Assembly (NCBI GenBank): GCA_963711495.1
Contig: CAVQEK010000013.1
Span: 992,001-1,056,000, forward strand
Reading direction: 5' to 3'
Length of the DNA: 64,000 bases
Source of the DNA: CAVQEK01 sp963711495
Lineage (GTDB): Bacteria; Bacteroidota; Bacteroidia; Cytophagales; Cyclobacteriaceae
Numbering within the stretch: the stretch's first letter is position 1; each line of letters begins with the position of its first letter. Position numbers and translations under genes: made by a program. This document shows positions 17,615 through 26,627 of the stretch, piece after piece. The notes below the pieces were generated by a model that saw only the letters and a program-made list of their open reading frames with translations, made no database searches and had not been told where the DNA came from.

Positions 17615-17974
17615 ATGCATACCTTCTCCTTTGAAAAGCTCGATGTTTGGCAAAGATCACCAGTACTAGTCAAAGAAGTGTATCTTCTAACCAATGATTT
17701 TCCATCGGATGAGAAATATGGATTCATCAGTCAGATCAGAAGAGCAGTGGTGTCAGTTTCCAACAACCTGGCGGAAGGCAGTACGAGAAAGACGGCAAAA
17801 GATCAATCCAACTTTACAACGATGTCATATTCCAGTTTAATGGAAGTATTAAACATGTTCATCATTGCCATGGATCTGGAATTTATTACGGAGAATCAAT
17901 ATGATGGAATCAGGCCATTGATCGAAGGAATCGCCAATAAATTAAATGCCTTGCGAAATAGCCAGAATAAGTAA
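17615..17974 (+). CDS. S23/IVP four-helix-bundle protein
   Basis: The 119-residue all-helical protein begins FSFEKLDVWQRS and contains YGFISQIRRAVVSVSNNLAEGSTRKT (about residues 39-64), the hallmark of the 23S rRNA intervening-sequence protein family. Members were first found inside rRNA inserts, but stand-alone copies are widespread in Bacteroidota, with unknown function. It lies between wzm and a truncated wzt. A fragment of the same family lies at 6723. Confidence 0.85.
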   Translation: MHTFSFEKLDVWQRSPVLVKEVYLLTNDFPSDEKYGFISQIRRAVVSVSNNLAEGSTRKTAKDQSNFTTMSYSSLMEVLNMFIIAMDLEFITENQYDGIRPLIEGIANKLNALRNSQNK

Positions 17975-18000
17975 GTGATTGATTGTTGAAAGGTATTAAT

Positions 18001-18085
18001 CAAAAAACCATAACTCAACAACTAAACAAATCACCAAATCAACACACCACCAAATCAACACATCACCAAATCACCAAATCATCAA
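18001..18085 (+). repeat. octamer leader array before the wzt remnant
   Basis: Eleven exact 8-bp units (cataactc, aacaacta, aacaaatc, accaaatc, aacacacc, accaaatc and so on). The last unit, atcaaatg, ends in the ATG of the remnant. Confidence 0.8.
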
Positions 18086-18205
18086 ATGAACAACAATGTA
18101 CTGGTAAAAGTTGAAGGGGTCTTCAAAAAATTCTGCCGCGATCTCAAGTGCTCTTATTGGTATGGGGTGAAAGACGTCGACGTCGAACTGATGGGTATCC
18201 GCTAA
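18086..18205 (+). pseudogene. N-terminal fragment of a Wzt-like ABC ATPase
   Basis: The 39-codon ORF reads VLVKVEGVFKKFCRDLKCS then YWYGVKDV before a stop. This matches the first residues of Bacteroidota polysaccharide ABC ATPases, where a strand (VxVKVExVSKKF) precedes CRDLKxSLWYG. The Walker A region and everything after it are missing. It differs from the intact ATPase at 21054, so it is the relic of a different wzt, in the place where the partner of wzm would be expected. The leader array is intact, so the short peptide could still be translated. Confidence 0.65.
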
Positions 18206-18270
18206 TTGATGGTGCATACAGTATCTAAAACAAATGAATTTTTGGACTCTAAGCTTCGAACTTTAGTAAT

Positions 18271-18723
18271 ATGGCTAAGCCGCTAAAAGTCTATCTCGAT
18301 AACTGTGTCTTTAATCGTCCTTTTGATTATCAGGATAAGCTATCTGTAGAATTGGAAACTGAAGCTAAACTTTATATTCAGAAGCACATAAAGGAAAAGA
18401 AGATATCGCTTATATGGTCTTATATGCTCGACTATGAAAACCAACTAAATCCCTTTATAGAAAGAAAAGAGACTGTAAGTTTATGGAAAAAATATGCAAT
18501 TGTTGATATCGAAGAATCGAAAAAACTTATTAATCAAGCGCTTAAGATTTTAGATTTAGGAATTAAAAGTAAGGATGCGCTGCATATTGCCTCTGCTATT
18601 ACGGCCGAAGCAGATTATTTTGTAACTACTGATAAAGAAATTTTAAAAAAAATCCATCAGGTTAGCAACCTGACAATAATTAATCCTGTAAATTTCATCA
18701 ATATACTGGAGGATTTAAAATGA
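18271..18723 (+). CDS. PIN-domain protein (putative toxin)
   Basis: The 150-residue protein shows PIN features: Asp10 in VYLDNCVFNRPF, the KSKDALHIASAI segment (about residues 108-119) and TTDKEILKK (about 128-136). This branch, opening with LDNCVFNRP, is common as a toxin in bacterial chromosomes. The following 65-residue gene overlaps it by four bases (ATGA), giving toxin-then-antitoxin order, the reverse of the usual VapBC arrangement. Base composition is more AT-rich than the flanking repeats and wzm. Confidence 0.8.
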   Translation: MAKPLKVYLDNCVFNRPFDYQDKLSVELETEAKLYIQKHIKEKKISLIWSYMLDYENQLNPFIERKETVSLWKKYAIVDIEESKKLINQALKILDLGIKSKDALHIASAITAEADYFVTTDKEILKKIHQVSNLTIINPVNFINILEDLK

Positions 18724-18917
18724 GTGATGTAGAATTAAAACGAAAAGGCTTAACATTACTAATAGATCATTTAGGAGAAGTTGACGCTGAAAAATTTATA
18801 GCGTTGATCAACAAGGAAACATTTGATTATACCGAATGGCAAAAAGATCTGTTGACTGATGTGGACATAAAAAGCCTAAGCACCAAAGCGATGCAACTGC
18901 GGAAAGCTCAAGAGTGA
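18720..18917 (+). CDS. small partner of the PIN protein (putative antitoxin)
   Basis: The 65-residue acidic/helical protein (DVELKRKGLTLLIDHLGEVDAE then a WQKDLL segment) is translationally coupled to the PIN gene by an ATGA overlap. Small proteins with this KGLxLLxxxLGxVxAExFI pattern occur next to PIN toxins. I call it an antitoxin from size, pattern and coupling; no DNA-binding motif stands out. Confidence 0.7.
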   Translation: MSDVELKRKGLTLLIDHLGEVDAEKFIALINKETFDYTEWQKDLLTDVDIKSLSTKAMQLRKAQE

Positions 18918-19189
18918 GGTAAGAACGACTAGTGTCGTGTCACTCTTTAAAAAGCGATTATCTGCAGTCACCCCGAAGTCCCGATAGTTTTCAGGAGAGA
19001 AGACAGCGCACTGAAATACGAAGGACCTGGTAGAAAGAACCAGAACGCCAAACTTAAGTTGAACCTGGAAGAACCAACCAAGTATTCAACAAACGTTCCA
19101 TTCAATGCAACCAGATCCTTCAGCGCTTGCGTACAACCCATTGCGCCAGGCTTCAGCATGACGATACAAATGGATAAAAAAAACGTTGG
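18918..19189 (+). repeat. diverged C-B doublet
   Basis: A diverged C arm (about 18970-19035) and a B copy (about 19110-19163) precede the tandem array. Confidence 0.65.
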
Positions 19190-20930
19190 CCCGGTAAAAT
19201 AGTGGGGGTGCGCAAGCCCTGAGGGTAGAAGCATTATTTTACCTTGATTTTTCTTTGGTTCTGTTTCTTTTCATTGAAGGAAAAGAAATGAACATCCAGG
19301 CGCAATGGCGATACGAAAAAGCTGGCAAGAGGCCAAGTCAATAGCGAATAAATACATGACCAATGTCAAGTTGCATACATAAGATTCTTCACTGCGCTCC
19401 GTTCTGAATGACGGTTCAAAATGTCAAATGTCAGAAATGCGGGCAGGCCGGGTAAAATAGCGGGGGTGGGAAGGCCCTGAGGGAAGAAGCATTATTTTAC
19501 CTTGATTTTTCTTTGGTTCCGTTTCTTTTCATCTAAGGAAAAGAAATGAACATCCAGGCGCAATGGCGATACGAAAAAGCTGGCAAGAGGCCAAGTCAAT
19601 AGCGAATAAATACATGACCAATGTCAAGTTGCATTCAAAAGATTCTTCACTGCGCTCCGTTCTGAATGACGGTTCAAAATGTCAAATGTCAGAAATGCGG
19701 GCAGGCCGGGTAAAATAGCGGGGGTGCGAAAGCCCTGAGGGTAGAAGCATTATTTTACCTTGATTTTTCTTTGGTTCCGTTTCTTTTCATCCAAGGAAAA
19801 GAAATGAACATCCAGGCGCAACGGCGATACGCAAAAGCGGGCTTTAGGCAAGATAAATAGCAAAGAAAGCTAGGACCAGTGTCAAGTCGCATACAAAAGA
19901 CTCTTCCCTGCGCTGCGCTCCGTTCTGAATGACGGTTCAAAATGTCAAATGTCAGAAAGGCGGGCAGGCCGGGTAAAATAGCGGGGGTGCGCAAGCCCTG
20001 AGGGTAGAAGCATTATTTTACCTTGATTTTTCTTTGGTTCGTTTCTTTTCATCTAAGGAAAAGAAATGAACATCCAGGCACAACGGCGATACGCAAAAGC
20101 GGGCTTTAGGCAAGATAAATAGCAAAGAAAGCTAGGACCAGTGTCAAGTCGCATACAAAAGATTCTTCACTACGCTCCGTTCTGAATGACGGTTCAAAAT
20201 GTCAAATGTCAGAAAGGCGGGCAGGCCGGGTAAAATAGCGGGGGTGCGCAAGCCCTGAGGTTAGAAGCATTATTTTACCTTGATTTTTCTTTGGTTCCGT
20301 TTCTTTTCATCTAAGGAAAAGAAATGAACATCCAGTCACAATGGCGATACGAAAAAGCTGGCAATAGGCCAGGGCAATAGCAAAGAAAGCTATGATCCGT
20401 GTCGAATTGCATACAAAAGATTCTTCACTTCGCTTCGCTCGTTCTGAATGACGGTTACAAAATGTCGAATGTCTGAAATGCGGGCAGGCCGGGTAAAATA
20501 GCGGGGGTGCGCAAGGCCTGAGGGAAGAAGCATTATTTTACCTTGATTTTTCTTTGGTTCCGTTTCTTTTCATCTAAGGAAAAGAAATGAACATCCAGGA
20601 GCAACGGCGATACGAAAAAGCTGGCAAGAAGCCATGTCAATAGCAAATAAATACATGACCAGCGTCGAGTTGCCTACAAAAGACTCTTCACTGCGCTGCG
20701 CTCCGTTCTGAATGACGGTTCAAAATGTCAAATGTCAGAAAGGCGGGCAGGCCGGGTAAAATAGCGGGGGTGCGCAAGGACTGAGGGAAGAAGCATTATT
20801 TTACCTTGATTTTTCTTTGGTTCCGTTTCTTTTCATCTAAGGAAAAGAAATGAACATCCAGGCGCAACGGCGATACGAAAAAGCTGGCAAGAGGCAAGAT
20901 CAACGGCAAACAAAACAATAACCAACGTCC
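19190..20930 (+). repeat. tandem array of about seven 260-bp units (repeat A plus B-like arm)
   Basis: The A core (agcattattttaccttga) recurs at about 19230, 19488, 19746, 20009, 20266, 20529 and 20792, spacings 257-263 bp. Each unit carries the 9-bp-stem hairpin, a cggcgatac segment, a B-like arm (gattcttcactgcgctccgttctgaatgacgg, quoted here as a composite of short motifs) and a gcaggccgggtaaaatagcg junction. Adjacent units share small variants (for example gcaaaagcggg in two neighbours), which indicates recent unequal crossing-over. There are no spacers as in CRISPR and no gene. Confidence 0.9.
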
Positions 20931-21053
20931 CGTTGCATTCCACCAGATTCTTCAGCGCCAGCGCACAACCCATTGCGCCGGGCTTCAGAATGACGTTCCA
21001 AAATGGCATCGACGCATCAACACATCAGCACATCACCGCATTACTAAATAAAC
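20931..21053 (+). repeat. repeat B followed by octamer leader array before wzt
   Basis: A B copy ends near 20996. From 21006 six 8-bp units (gcatcgac, gcatcaac, acatcagc, acatcacc, gcattact, aaataaac) lead in exact phase to the ATG at 21054. Confidence 0.75.
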
Positions 21054-22318
21054 ATGAGTAACACAGTAATCAAAGTCGAAAACCTTTCCAAACTCTACCG
21101 CGTGGGGCAGATCGGCACCGGCACGCTCTCCCACGACCTCAACCGCTGGTGGGCCCGGGTGCGGGGCAGGGAAGACCCCTTTGCCAAGGTAGGCCATGTG
21201 AACGACCGCACCCAAAAGGCGCAGAAAGGCGAGACCGTGTGGGCGCTCAAAGACATCAATTTCGAGGTAAAGCAGGGCGAAGTATTGGGCATTATCGGTA
21301 AGAACGGCGCCGGCAAGAGCACCCTGCTGAAGCTCCTCAGCCGGGTCACTTCCCCCACCACCGGGGAGGTAAAGCTCAAAGGGCGGGTGGCCAGCCTGCT
21401 GGAAGTAGGCACCGGTTTCCATCCGGAAATGACCGGCCGGGAAAACATCTATATGAATGGCACCATCATGGGCATGACCCGCCGGGAGATCGCTGCCAAG
21501 CTGGACGACATCGTGGACTTTGCCGGGGTGGCGAAATACCTTGATACACCCACCAAGCGGTATTCCTCGGGTATGACTGTACGGTTGGGCTTTGCCGTGG
21601 CGGCCTTTTTAGAGCCGGAGATCCTCATCGTAGACGAAGTACTGGCTGTAGGTGATGCCGAATTTCAGAAACGTGCTATTGGCAAGATGCAGGAAGTGGC
21701 CCATGGAGATGGGAGAACGGTATTTTTGTAAGCCATAATATGGCAATGATTCAAAAGATTTGTGAGAAATGCATACTTCTACGAGATGGAAACATCGATA
21801 AAACTGGTAATTCAAATGAAATCATCGATTTTTATTTGTCAGACGACACAGTAAAACAAAGAAATACAAAAGATTTATTTCCGATTGAAAATTTAAATTA
21901 TGGTATAAAGTTATTATCAATTGTATTAGAGAAGGAAAATAATGATTTGTTAATTTATTTCCATCTTAGCTCAACAGTTGATCAAAAGAATATTGGAATT
22001 CGTTGTAGATTGAAATCGGAAACCGATGAATTAATTGCAACCGCGTCAGCTGCACTTTCCGCCCAAAAAGTAGATTTGAAATCAGGCAATAATAAACTAA
22101 AACTTATACTATGTGATGTTAAGAGCAAACTTGCGGGTGGAACCTATTTTTTGGATTTATGGTTGTCCAAACCTAAAACTGAACCTATTTTATATTTGGA
22201 AAAGATAATTCAGTATGATCATGAGCCCATTGATCTTTATAATAATGGAGTACTGTATGAAGGTAAAAAACATGGATATATACCTATAAAATCTTACATA
22301 AATAATAATGAATTATAA
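21054..22318 (+). pseudogene. ABC exporter ATPase (Wzt) with C-terminal carbohydrate-binding domain, one frameshift
   Basis: Wzt powers export of lipid-linked polysaccharide with Wzm. The ATPase part (residues 1-225) has Walker A GKNGAGKS (83-89), a YSSGM signature (170-174) and Walker B ILIVDE (190-195). A single missing T in the run at 21724-21728 stops the frame. The continuation reads VSHNMAMIQKICEKCILL, the expected H-loop and end of the ATPase. A Wzt-C-type beta-sandwich (about 150 residues) follows, and this part selects the polysaccharide. The ATPase part is strikingly GC-rich while the C-terminal part is AT-rich, so the gene looks chimeric. The frameshift sits at that seam and may be an assembly error. 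Confidence 0.85.
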
Positions 22319-22391
22319 ATTGAAATCTGACTTAGCGTAGCATTATACTATTGATATTAAGATGTTATTCATATTTAAAAGGCATTAATAA

Positions 22392-23198
22392 ATGAAGCTA
22401 TATGTTGTGGGATTTCCTAAATCCGGTAATACTTGGTTAACAAGGTTATTGGCAAGGATTTTAGATATTAAAGTGAAAAATGGCATTATGCATGAATCTT
22501 TGGAGGTTGCCACTGAAGTCAATTATGAACTAATTCAAAATGAGTTTAATAGTGATTCATTTATTGCTAAAGTACATTTTTTGCCAAGCGCCTTTAGAAA
22601 CGAAATTGAAGAAAACCCGAATTATTTAGTCTATATCATTAGAGACCCCAAAGCGGTTGTGATTTCTGCGCTTTTCTATTTTAATAATATAAAAGATCCA
22701 CATTTATTTGAGAATATATCGTTTAAAGATTTAAAAAATCCTATTATTATTTATTATAAATTCAAAAAGAGAATAATTAAGGAAAAATTAATTAACAGAA
22801 TATTAATTGACGGAATGAATGAAGAGTTTGGGAGTTGGAATAAACATCAACATGAATGGTATAATGAAATCAAAATGAAAAGAGCAAACATTAGGTTTGC
22901 ATTCGTTTCTTATGAGGATCTGGTAAACGATACATTTAATTCAATCAAAAGGATTCTTTTAAATTTGAGTATAGATCATATTTCAGATCTTAAGATAAAT
23001 GAATCTATTAAGAAAGAAGAGTTAGTACTTTTAAAAGATAAGATTAACAACATGCCTGAAGAGTATAAGATAATTTATAAAAAACTTCTTAGAAAAGGAG
23101 TAATTAACGATTGGGGTAAGTATTTGTCTCACAAGGAGGTTAAAAAAATTGACGGTATAGATTATTTTAATATAAAGAAAAAATTTTCGGATTTATAA
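22392..23198 (+). CDS. sulfotransferase-family protein
   Basis: The 268-residue protein has both PAPS-binding motifs of the family. The 5'-phosphosulfate loop is VVGFPKSGNTWL (residues 5-16), and the 3'-phosphate motif is YIIRDPKAVVISALFY (81-96), with Arg84 and Ser92. Sulfotransferases move sulfate from PAPS to a hydroxyl or amine; here the acceptor is probably the polysaccharide. The gene is very AT-rich, like the following methyltransferase genes, which suggests a block acquired from elsewhere. No PAPS synthesis genes are in the window. Confidence 0.8.
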   Translation: MKLYVVGFPKSGNTWLTRLLARILDIKVKNGIMHESLEVATEVNYELIQNEFNSDSFIAKVHFLPSAFRNEIEENPNYLVYIIRDPKAVVISALFYFNNIKDPHLFENISFKDLKNPIIIYYKFKKRIIKEKLINRILIDGMNEEFGSWNKHQHEWYNEIKMKRANIRFAFVSYEDLVNDTFNSIKRILLNLSIDHISDLKINESIKKEELVLLKDKINNMPEEYKIIYKKLLRKGVINDWGKYLSHKEVKKIDGIDYFNIKKKFSDL

Positions 23199-23329
23199 TG
23201 TTTTATCTGGTTTTAAATTATTTAGTATGATATCAGCAATAAAATGTTATTGAATCGATATGTAAAAGCAAAATTTTTTTAAGCAATACGCATTATATGA
23301 ATTAAAATTAATATAAATAAAACTAGTCT

Positions 23330-24020
23330 ATGTTTTTTCCGGAAAGGATATTGTCAATTAATGAGGATGATCGAGTGCTTGAAATTGGACCAGGATCAAA
23401 ACCACACCCACGATCAGATATTTTGCTAGAACTAAATTATAAAGACAATGAAGAACGAATAGCACAATTTGGATGTAACCAATCGCTTACCACGGATAAG
23501 CAAATATTATTCTACGATGGTAATAAATTTCCATTTAAAAATAAAGAATTTGATTATATCATTTGTTCCCATGTCTTAGAACATGTTGATAATGTAGAAT
23601 TATTTATTAGTGAATTGCAAAGAGTTGGTAAAAAAGGCTATTTGGAATTTCCAACTGTATATTATGACTATATCTTCAATTTCGAAGTCCATTTAAATTT
23701 TTTGTTGTGGGATGGTTCTGCCATTAAATGGATGAGAAAATCCGAAAACCAACCTTCATGAGTTTAAAGAAGTACAAAACTTTTTTCTATCGGCATTAGA
23801 CCGTCAATGCTTTAAATTGGATGAAAATTTAAAGCCTTATTTTTTTCAGGGATTCGAGTGGAGTGAAAAGATCGCATTGGTGAGGGTTACAAATCTCAAA
23901 GAAGTCCTTTTCAAAGCATTTAATCCTGATATTGAAAAGAAACGAATTAATCAAAAACCCCTTTCAATAAGGGATAAAATAAAACTTAGAGTAATTAGAT
24001 CAATTGAAAGATATTTATGA
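23330..24020 (+). pseudogene. class I SAM-dependent methyltransferase, one frameshift
   Basis: The first part carries the SAM-binding motif VLEIGPGSKPH (about residues 16-26) and the post-II region DYIICSHVLEHVDN. One extra base near 23740-23750 breaks the frame. The continuation (LHEFKEVQNFFLSALDRQ and onward) runs to 24020. The restored protein of about 230 residues is a Methyltransf_11-type enzyme, probably acting on a sugar or other small acceptor. It overlaps the next gene start by four bases (ATGA). It is AT-rich like its neighbours. Confidence 0.75.
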
Positions 24021-24805
24021 AAAAAAGGATTAATGATCTTCTAAACCTAATAGGTTTATTAAAATATATAAATAAGTGTCGCTACATAGTAAAAAGAAAA
24101 AAAGATTACAGAGCTGGATATAAAGTATTGGAAAAACAAAGCGCAAGCACAAAAAAAAGATTTGAATTTAAATGGTCAGAAAGGAGAGCATATTTATTTG
24201 ATAATAGTCCAAAAACATGGTATGATAGGCATTATATCATTCACCCTTCTTGGGCAGCAAGGGTATTAAAAGAGATCTCTCCAAGTAAGCATATTGATAT
24301 TTCATCCAAGCTATACTTTTCAACTATAACTTCGGCATTCATACCTTTCGAATTTTATGACTACCGCCCCGCAGAAATCAATCTCACAAACCTAAAAGTT
24401 GGGAGTGAGGACCTCACTGATTTGACTTTTGAAGACAATACTGTAGAATCCATTTCATGCATGCACACTTTAGAACACATTGGGTTGGGTAGATATGGAG
24501 ATCAGATTGATTATGATGGAGACCTTAAAGCCATCAGTGAACTGTGCAGGGTGGTGAAAATAGGCGGTTCTCTGTTAGTGGTGGCTCCTATAGGAAAGAT
24601 CAATAAAATAATTTTCAACGCCCATCGCATTTATAATTCTGACGAATTCATCTCCTATTTTGAGAAAAATAATATGACGCTAAAGCAATACGCCTTAATA
24701 CCGGATAATAAAAAGGATGGTGACCTGGTCATTAGTCCTTCAGAGGAATTAAAAAATAGGCAGGAATATGGGTGTGGGTGTTTTTGGTTCATAAAGCAGT
24801 CATGA
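24017..24805 (+). CDS. DUF268-family methyltransferase-like protein
   Basis: The 262-residue protein has the DUF268 pattern: HPSWAARVLKEI (about residues 76-87), HIDISSKLYFS (about 91-101), the SCMHTLEHIGLGRYGDQID block (about 155-173) and a GGSLLVVAPIG strand. The fold is methyltransferase-like. Members occur in polysaccharide and glycan clusters, but the reaction is not established. It is coupled on both sides by ATGA overlaps (with the methyltransferase upstream and the fucosyltransferase downstream). Confidence 0.8.
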   Translation: MKKRINDLLNLIGLLKYINKCRYIVKRKKDYRAGYKVLEKQSASTKKRFEFKWSERRAYLFDNSPKTWYDRHYIIHPSWAARVLKEISPSKHIDISSKLYFSTITSAFIPFEFYDYRPAEINLTNLKVGSEDLTDLTFEDNTVESISCMHTLEHIGLGRYGDQIDYDGDLKAISELCRVVKIGGSLLVVAPIGKINKIIFNAHRIYNSDEFISYFEKNNMTLKQYALIPDNKKDGDLVISPSEELKNRQEYGCGCFWFIKQS

Positions 24806-25656
24806 TCATCCAACTACAGGGTGGCCTTGGCAATCAAATGTTTCAATATGCTTACGGCAGGTCACTTGCCATAGACCGGCGGCAGGATTTAATATTGGAT
24901 TTAAGTTTTTTGAATGATCGCAAACCCAGGCAAAATTTCACTTATCGCGAATTTGAATTGAGCTGTTTTCGAATTAACGCCGAGGTCATAGATAAACTAC
25001 CATTGTGGGTTAAATTAAAAAATCAATCTCCTTCAAGATTATCGAAATTAATACCTGGCCAGATCATTACTGAACGTAAATATTCGGTTAGTACTGTTCA
25101 ATTTAATCATAGCAAGAATATCTATCTCTCCGGTTTATGGCAGTCCCCAAAATACTTTATGCATAATTGGGATTATATCAAAAACGATTTTCGTTTGTTA
25201 AAGCAAATATCTACTGAATCAAAAGCAATACAGCAGCAGATCAAACAAAGTAATGCGGTGAGCATACACGTTCGACGTGGGGATTATCTCGGTAAGCCCT
25301 TGCACCATGTATGTCCTCCGGAATATTATCAAAATGCCATACTGACCATTGAGGCAATAGTAAAGGACCCCGTTTATTTTATTTTCTCTGATGATATTCA
25401 GTGGTGCAGAGACAATTTGAAGTTCATTAGCGACCACTTATTTGTTGATCAGGCGGGGAGACCGCACTATGAAGATATGTTGCTGATGAGCCAGTGCCAT
25501 CACAATATTATAGCCAACAGCACTTACAGTTGGTGGGGGACCTGGCTCAACGAGCATAAAGATAAATTGGTTTATTATCCATACAAGTGGTTCAATAAGT
25601 CTGGTTGGGAGATTGATGATCTCATACCGGAAAATTGGATTGAAATAAAATATTGA
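24802..25656 (+). CDS. alpha-1,2-fucosyltransferase (GT11)
   Basis: The start at 24802 (ATGA overlap with the previous stop) gives MIIQLQGGLGNQMFQYAYGR, the classic N-terminus of GT11 enzymes. An upstream GTG at 24772 is in frame but overlaps the previous gene by 34 bases and is unlikely. The GDP-fucose-binding motif HVRRGDY is at residues 156-162, and the C-terminal NSTYSWWGTWL motif is present. At 284 residues it is full length. It would add fucose alpha-1,2 to a galactose-type residue of the repeat unit. GDP-fucose synthesis genes (gmd, fcl) are not in the window. Confidence 0.9.
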   Translation: MIIQLQGGLGNQMFQYAYGRSLAIDRRQDLILDLSFLNDRKPRQNFTYREFELSCFRINAEVIDKLPLWVKLKNQSPSRLSKLIPGQIITERKYSVSTVQFNHSKNIYLSGLWQSPKYFMHNWDYIKNDFRLLKQISTESKAIQQQIKQSNAVSIHVRRGDYLGKPLHHVCPPEYYQNAILTIEAIVKDPVYFIFSDDIQWCRDNLKFISDHLFVDQAGRPHYEDMLLMSQCHHNIIANSTYSWWGTWLNEHKDKLVYYPYKWFNKSGWEIDDLIPENWIEIKY

Positions 25657-26627
25657 AAGTATTGGACCAAATTACCTCCCCTTTATTTTCCATCGTTACA
25701 CCTGTATATAATTGCAAAGATTTTATCCTTGAGACGATCCGGTCCGTTGAACAGCAAACATACAGGAACTTTGAACTGGTGATCGTCGATGACCATAGTA
25801 CGGACAGTTCTTTCGAGAAAGCGACACGGTACCTTTCCAAATCTTCTTTTACATACCAGTTGGTAAAAAGACCTGAACATTTACCAAAAGGAGTTGCTGC
25901 CTGTAGGAACTATGGCATCGAAATAGCCCGCGGTGAATGGATCTGCTTTCTGGATAGTGATGATAAATTTCTACCGAACAAGCTGGAAATTTTATCCAGG
26001 ACTTTAAATAGTGGAGTTTCTCGTGCATTTCATCACTCGGTAGAATACATCGACGTTTCAGGTAATAAATTATCTGACAGAAAAAACGCGTCTGGGAAAA
26101 CTGAGCTTGCGGAACTGATAGAAGGCAATACCATTGTTACTTCAAGTGTATGTGTTACCAAGAACCTATTGGTTAGGGCAGGCTATTTTAATTGGAACTT
26201 GCATGGAGTTGAAGACTATTTGATGTGGTTGAAAATTTCATTTTATACGAAATGGAATTATCTGGAAATCCCGTTAACTCAATATAGGGTTAGAGATAAT
26301 TCATTGATGGGTGAAAGACGGCTCCAACATTATGTCACCGAGAATGTAAAATTATACAAGGCGGCAAAAAATGAAATTGAATTTTCCCCTGATCAGTTAA
26401 AAGCATTCCATCACAACCTGTTTTACCGAACCATGCGCTATTATGTATCAATTTCCCTCAACAAATATGGATATGGTGATTTTGTGAGAGGTGTGCTGAT
26501 ACTAATGAGTTCAGGTCAATTTGGGAGTGCAGCGTATTTCCTGAATTTGATCCATTGGCGGTTAGTGCTCCGTTTTTTAAGTGCAATCAAAACTAAATTA
26601 CTTCACATCTTTGCGGTTATATCATAG
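25653..26627 (+). CDS. glycosyltransferase family 2
   Basis: This is a GT-A fold enzyme of 324 residues. The nucleotide-binding FSIVTPVYN strand (residues 12-20), IVDDHSTD (44-51) and the DXD-type metal motif LDSDD (100-104) are all present. A helical C-terminal segment of about 100 residues ends in a hydrophobic stretch. The start is TTG, overlapping the fucosyltransferase stop by four bases (TTGA), which shows coupling. Donor and linkage cannot be predicted. Confidence 0.88.
   Translation: MKVLDQITSPLFSIVTPVYNCKDFILETIRSVEQQTYRNFELVIVDDHSTDSSFEKATRYLSKSSFTYQLVKRPEHLPKGVAACRNYGIEIARGEWICFLDSDDKFLPNKLEILSRTLNSGVSRAFHHSVEYIDVSGNKLSDRKNASGKTELAELIEGNTIVTSSVCVTKNLLVRAGYFNWNLHGVEDYLMWLKISFYTKWNYLEIPLTQYRVRDNSLMGERRLQHYVTENVKLYKAAKNEIEFSPDQLKAFHHNLFYRTMRYYVSISLNKYGYGDFVRGVLILMSSGQFGSAAYFLNLIHWRLVLRFLSAIKTKLLHIFAVIS

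Noticed and set aside
19190..20930. CRISPR array
   Set aside because: Units of about 260 bp are similar along their whole length, with no alternating unique spacers, and no cas genes are present.
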